IMG/VR virus record: IMGVR_UViG_3300045999_010308 | Coordinates: 18,823-82,822 of that record | Strand: one strand, 5' to 3' | Length of the DNA: 64,000 nucleotides | Origin: a virus | Shown here: one piece after another, positions 61,225 through 64,000 of the stretch | Position numbering within the stretch: position 1 is the first letter of the stretch | Layout: every line of letters begins with the position of its first letter | The notes under the pieces: generated by a model | What the model saw: the letters and a program-made list of their open reading frames with translations, nothing else | Told to the model about the DNA's origin: nothing | Databases searched by the model: none | Made by a program: the position numbers and the translations under genes

Positions 61225-61893
61225 ATGAAGCAAATTACGGCAATATTTAACACTTATCTGAAAAAAACTCCAGACTCAGCGTCTGATTTGAAAAAAGATG
61301 AGTTGATTTTTGTAGAAAAAAATCGAAATTATCCTGTAGATAAAGTTTTATCTGAATATGGATTACACATTCAAGTAAAACTTAGCTACGGCGCAGGTGA
61401 TTGGTGGGTATTCAAACCACATTGGGATTTATCTGATTTACCTAATACTTCACTGGTAACAGCCATTTTTAAGTTTCCTGTAAGTCGATCTCCTAAGTTG
61501 ATTGAAGGAATTCTGCAATTTTGTCGAGGAGATAATAAGGAAATTGAAGTAGTGGCTACCAGTGGCGCAATTGGGTATCAATACCGAGGTGCCGAAAAAA
61601 TTGTAGGTAAGGGGCAAATACCGGAAGGAAACCATTGGGAAATCAATACTAAAGGATATTGGTTAGATACAAAAGGTGTTGAAGGGATGTTTTTTCATAT
61701 TACGCCTGATCCTTACAAAGGATTAGGGTTTTTTCGATCAGAACTTGGATTACATCGAGATGCTAATGTACCTGGAAGCGCAGGCTGTATTGTAGTTAGA
61801 AATAGTCAAATTTTTAACAACCAAATAGTTAGCTATTTGACTGGGTTAAGTCGGGAACAAAAAACAGTGAACTTATTAGTACAATACACTTGA
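61225..61893 (+). CDS. L,D-transpeptidase-like / cell-wall enzyme
   Basis: 222 residues. N-terminal SH3-like domain (TYLKKTPDSASDLKKDELIFVEKNRNYPV) as in the protein at the left edge of the window. The C-terminal domain has GKGQIPEGNHW...GMFFHITPD...RSELGLHRDANVPGSAGCIVV, with His and Cys in a HxD...S.GC arrangement like YkuD-type L,D-transpeptidases and related phage hydrolases. It probably modifies or binds peptidoglycan. Confidence 0.6.
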   Translation: MKQITAIFNTYLKKTPDSASDLKKDELIFVEKNRNYPVDKVLSEYGLHIQVKLSYGAGDWWVFKPHWDLSDLPNTSLVTAIFKFPVSRSPKLIEGILQFCRGDNKEIEVVATSGAIGYQYRGAEKIVGKGQIPEGNHWEINTKGYWLDTKGVEGMFFHITPDPYKGLGFFRSELGLHRDANVPGSAGCIVVRNSQIFNNQIVSYLTGLSREQKTVNLLVQYT

Positions 61894-61923
61894 CATTCTA
61901 TTTTTTGATGCGCTAATATAAAA

Positions 61924-61996
61924 GCGGGGTGAGTGAAATGGTTTCCACATAGGCCTCATAAGCCTAAAACACTAGGTTCGACTCCTAGACCCCACA
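61924..61996 (+). tRNA. tRNA with CAT anticodon (Met or Ile2)
   Basis: 73 nt. Acceptor GCGGGGT/ACCCCAC (one C-A mismatch at pair 2-71), A73, D-stem GTG/CAC, anticodon arm TAGGC-CTCATAA-GCCTA, T-arm CTAGG-TTCGACT-CCTAG. A second CAT tRNA besides 21445; the acceptors differ, so one may be Ile2 and the other Met. Confidence 0.9.
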
Positions 61997-62000
61997 CTAA

Positions 62001-62294
62001 TCAAGCAAAATTCCAATTAAGAGAATTATCAAATCCTTGAATATCGGCAAGGGCTTTTTCTCCTGATTGGGTAAGTCGATAGTATCTTTTTTTAGCACCG
62101 GCTCTATCGTTAGATCGCTCGGTTCCCCATCGAGATTTAATGAGTCCTTTTTCCTCTAATTTCTGAAATACAGGGTAAAACGAGCCAATATCAAGGCTTC
62201 TACCTTTAGTATTGGCTATAGATTCAATTATCTGCAATCCTGACAATTCTTTATTGTAGAGAGTCCGCAAAACAAGGATTTCTTTAGGGATCAT
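62001..62294 (-). CDS. PadR-family winged-helix regulator
   Basis: 97 residues. EILVLRTLYNKELSGLQIIESI...LDIGSFYPVFQKLEEKGLIKSRWG...KKRYYRLTQSGEKAL is a complete PadR N-terminal domain with no C-terminal part. Convergent with the tRNA and divergent from the antirepressor-like 62369 gene, whose promoter it may control. Confidence 0.8.
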   Translation of the reverse strand: MIPKEILVLRTLYNKELSGLQIIESIANTKGRSLDIGSFYPVFQKLEEKGLIKSRWGTERSNDRAGAKKRYYRLTQSGEKALADIQGFDNSLNWNFA

Positions 62295-62304
62295 TTAAAT
62301 ATGG

Positions 62305-62337
62305 TATAATATTGATACGCCCCCGCGTTAACGGGGG
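62305..62337 (+). promoter_or_regulatory. Promoter and 5'-terminal mRNA hairpin before the 62369 gene
   Basis: GTATAAT (62304-62310), about 9 nt, then CCCCCG-CGTTAA-CGGGGG (62320-62337), then GACTAA. Third instance of this leader. Confidence 0.7.
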
Positions 62338-62368
62338 ACTAATCACAATTACTATTACAGAGTAAATC

Positions 62369-62893
62369 ATGACTAATCCTAGTTTACAGCGTTTTGATCA
62401 CGATGGTATTGAATTAATTATCAATACCGAGACTGGTGAAAGCTTTGCCTCAATTAGTGGATATGCCCGGATGTCAGGGAAAATACCTTCAACTATTTCT
62501 CGCCGTTTGACTATGAGGGGTTTGCGTGAAAAGGGTCTTGATCAAGCTCAAATCGAGACAGCAGGCGGATTACAAGGTGTTGCATTGATCCCAGAAGATT
62601 TAATCTGTCAGTGGTTAATTAAAGACAATCACGAACTAGCCCTAAAAGTAATGCAGTTGGGCGTTCGCTTATTCCTTCACACCTTAGCCGGTTTTCAGGT
62701 CAAAAGTGAGGCAATTGAGACTAACAAGCAACTTGAGAGCCAAGTCGCTGAATTGACTGCCAAAATCGACAAATTGGATTATCGAGAAGTTGACTATATC
62801 GATGAAATCCTCGGCTTAAAAGACCGAATTAAAAAGCTTGAGAGCGAGAACTCTACTCTAGAGGAACAAATCGAGTTAATGGGGGGATATTAG
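62369..62893 (+). CDS. Antirepressor-like regulator, paralog of 50364
   Basis: 174 residues. LQRFDHDGIELIINTETGESFASISGYARMSGK and LIPEDLICQWL..DNHELALKVMQLGVRLFLHTLAGFQVKSEAI match the 50364 protein; a coiled coil follows (about 125-170). It lacks the internal duplication seen there. Followed by a strong terminator. Confidence 0.65.
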   Translation: MTNPSLQRFDHDGIELIINTETGESFASISGYARMSGKIPSTISRRLTMRGLREKGLDQAQIETAGGLQGVALIPEDLICQWLIKDNHELALKVMQLGVRLFLHTLAGFQVKSEAIETNKQLESQVAELTAKIDKLDYREVDYIDEILGLKDRIKKLESENSTLEEQIELMGGY

Positions 62894-62958
62894 GTGAAAA
62901 GCAGTAAATAAGGTTACTTACTGCTAAAATAAAAAACAATTGATAACTGATAAAGCTA

Positions 62959-62986
62959 ACCCCTGTAATCTCTACAGGGGTTTTTT
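62959..62986 (+). terminator. Rho-independent terminator of the 62369 gene
   Basis: ACCCCTGTA, loop ATCTC, TACAGGGGT, then TTTTT on the plus strand. Confidence 0.85.
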
Positions 62987-63009
62987 GTTGTCTAATGTTC
63001 GGAGATTGG

Positions 63010-63700
63010 CTAGTTGTTAGATTGTTAATAGATTGTAAACAAAGCTATTAACAATGGAATCCTTGATATATATAGATTTCAGACTTTGTTTATATTGTTA
63101 GCCTTGTTCCCGTGTCAGAATTTTTTATGTTTTTATTGCTGACCTCGATTAATTAGATTGTTAGTTTGTAAATAGATTGTAAATAAGAGTATTTACAAAG
63201 ATAGAAAAGATGAAAGTATTGATATATATAGCTTTCATTATTTTTGTACTTCTTTGTTGATATTGTTGATGATTACCCCGTGTGTATTTTTTGCCTTATT
63301 GTTGAGTCTGTTTCTTTTTATTGTTGACCTTGTTTGTTTTCTTTATCTTTTTTCTCTCTATAGAGCATCAACAATATCTACAAAGCCTAAAACCTAGTCG
63401 GGGTAAGGGTTTTGATTGTAGATAACCTTATTAACAATTGAATTACAAAAAGAACAAATTAGAGATAAAGCACTTCTCGCTTTTAAAATTCTCTGATTAG
63501 CCGAAAATACGGCATTTTGTCAATAGAGTCAGTTTTGCGTTTAATCACTTTTATTGCTGACTTTGCTGTATATCTTCTTTTCTCTCTTTTCCTCTATAAG
63601 GCATCGACAATATCTACAAAGTCTAAAGCCTATACTCAGCAAGGGTTTCGATTGTCGATAACCTTATTAACAATCTATCTACAACCTAACAACCGCTCTG
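63010..63700. repeat. Cluster of inverted-repeat intergenic elements (copies 5-7)
   Basis: No credible gene is seen between 62894 and 63947. TTGATATATATAG boxes occur near 63063 and 63220; TTGTAAATA-AGAG-TATTTACAA near 63177; CATCAACAATATCTACAAAG with AAAACCTAGTCGGGGTAAGG near 63365; a second right arm from 63600 (CGATTGTCGATAA-CC-TTATTAACAAT). The copies are partly fused and differ in detail, so they are older than copies 1 and 2 or have recombined. Confidence 0.7.
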
Positions 63701-63732
63701 TAGTATTTGTAGTATATGTAATACGGATAGAT

Positions 63733-63763
63733 AAAAAAAATACCGCTCCCTCGTAGGGCGGTA
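63733..63763 (-). terminator. Terminator (minus direction)
   Basis: Minus strand TACCGC ... GCGGTA followed by eight T. A second hairpin GCGCTC...GAGCGC at 63831-63859, also followed by T-rich sequence on the minus strand, makes a tandem pair that would stop leftward transcription. Confidence 0.65.
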
Positions 63764-63947
63764 ATCCAAGTCAATCTTTAAAAAAATTCTCTCATAGTCT
63801 TAATAGAATTGTCAAGACAAAAAAATAAACGCGCTCCCGGGTGCGGTATAAAAGAGCGCGGCGGTGTAAATATGTTTTCCTTTTAATTATATCTCAAAAA
63901 AGAAAATTCAAGATATAATAATACAAGAAACAGTACGCACCTCATCG

Positions 63948-64000
63948 ATGGCTCAAAAAGTCCTTACTGGTAACTATTTTCTTAAAGGGCAATCGTATCC
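63948..64000 (+). CDS. Partial gene at the right edge
   Basis: 17 codons from the ATG at 63948 (MAQKVLTGNYFLKGQSYP). TATAAT at 63914-63919 provides a -10. The start resembles the small N-terminal domain of the 61225 and left-edge proteins (T..YLK), so it may be another cell-wall enzyme. Too short to assign. Confidence 0.45.
   Translation, partial: MAQKVLTGNYFLKGQSY

Noticed and set aside
63517-63756. 79-residue plus-strand open frame
   Set aside because: It runs across inverted-repeat elements, lacks a ribosome site and has low-complexity composition.

Overview
The window is a contiguous piece of a tailed double-stranded DNA phage (siphovirus-like) of a cyanobacterium. It is AT-rich by eye and tightly packed, mostly on the minus strand. 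Support for a phage: a 3,235-residue tape measure protein, tail assembly chaperones with a -1 slippery site, large and small terminase genes, and baseplate proteins of the gene-transfer-agent type (DUF2460, DUF2163, NlpC/P60, tail-tip hub). Support for a cyanobacterial host: TGATAAC-type short tandem repeats in many gaps, CRISPR-like repeats of cyanobacterial type, cyanobacterial protein families (DUF6876-like, FGE-type variable protein), and TnpB/Cas12 proteins of a style common in cyanobacteria. No capsid, portal, integrase or DNA polymerase gene was found, so the genome continues outside the window.

Layout. 1-6.1 kb: start of a probable lytic enzyme, a membrane coiled-coil protein, and distal tail genes. 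6.1-7.9 kb: SF2 helicase. 7.9-10.8 kb: small unknown proteins, four of them tandem paralogs. 10.8-11.05 kb: an odd tRNA-like RNA gene with its own promoter. 11-13.9 kb: primase-like protein. 14-18.8 kb: a control block with a repressor-like gene divergent from a ParB-like operon and shared operator-like repeats. 19.1-21.4 kb: tail-tip hub. 21.4-22.1 kb: two tRNAs around an orphan HigA-like antitoxin. 22.4-28.5 kb: two compact type V (TnpB-like, V-U class) Cas12 genes, each followed by its own CRISPR array. 28.5-29.5 kb: ribbon-helix-helix and Rha-type regulators. 29.9-43.5 kb: the main tail operon. 43.6-55.2 kb: accessory genes including a variable FGE-type protein, a HAD phosphatase, a broken C5 methyltransferase and a ParB-like protein. 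55.3-57.7 kb: terminase genes. 57.7-64 kb: small accessory genes, an L,D-transpeptidase-like protein, a tRNA, a PadR regulator and a long repeat-rich non-coding end.

The most interesting system is the pair of CRISPR-Cas12 units. Both nucleases keep the RuvC D-E-D residues and a zinc finger. The two genes are very different, yet they share a perfect 131-bp start/promoter segment. In unit 1 the 3' end of the gene carries a 27-nt stretch that can pair almost completely with the array repeat as read on the gene strand, and the stop codon lies inside the last repeat. Unit 2 has a weaker counterpart in the same place. The inference is that a tracrRNA/omegaRNA-like guide scaffold is encoded in the 3' end of the nuclease gene and co-transcribed with the array, a possible intermediate between TnpB and Cas12. 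Other notable signals are a diversity-generating-retroelement-type variable protein without a local reverse transcriptase, a conserved 5'-terminal mRNA hairpin before three antirepressor-like genes, operator families that define small regulons, a family of long inverted-repeat intergenic elements, CRISPR-repeat-like fragments near 52 kb, and two genes interrupted only by in-frame stop codons.
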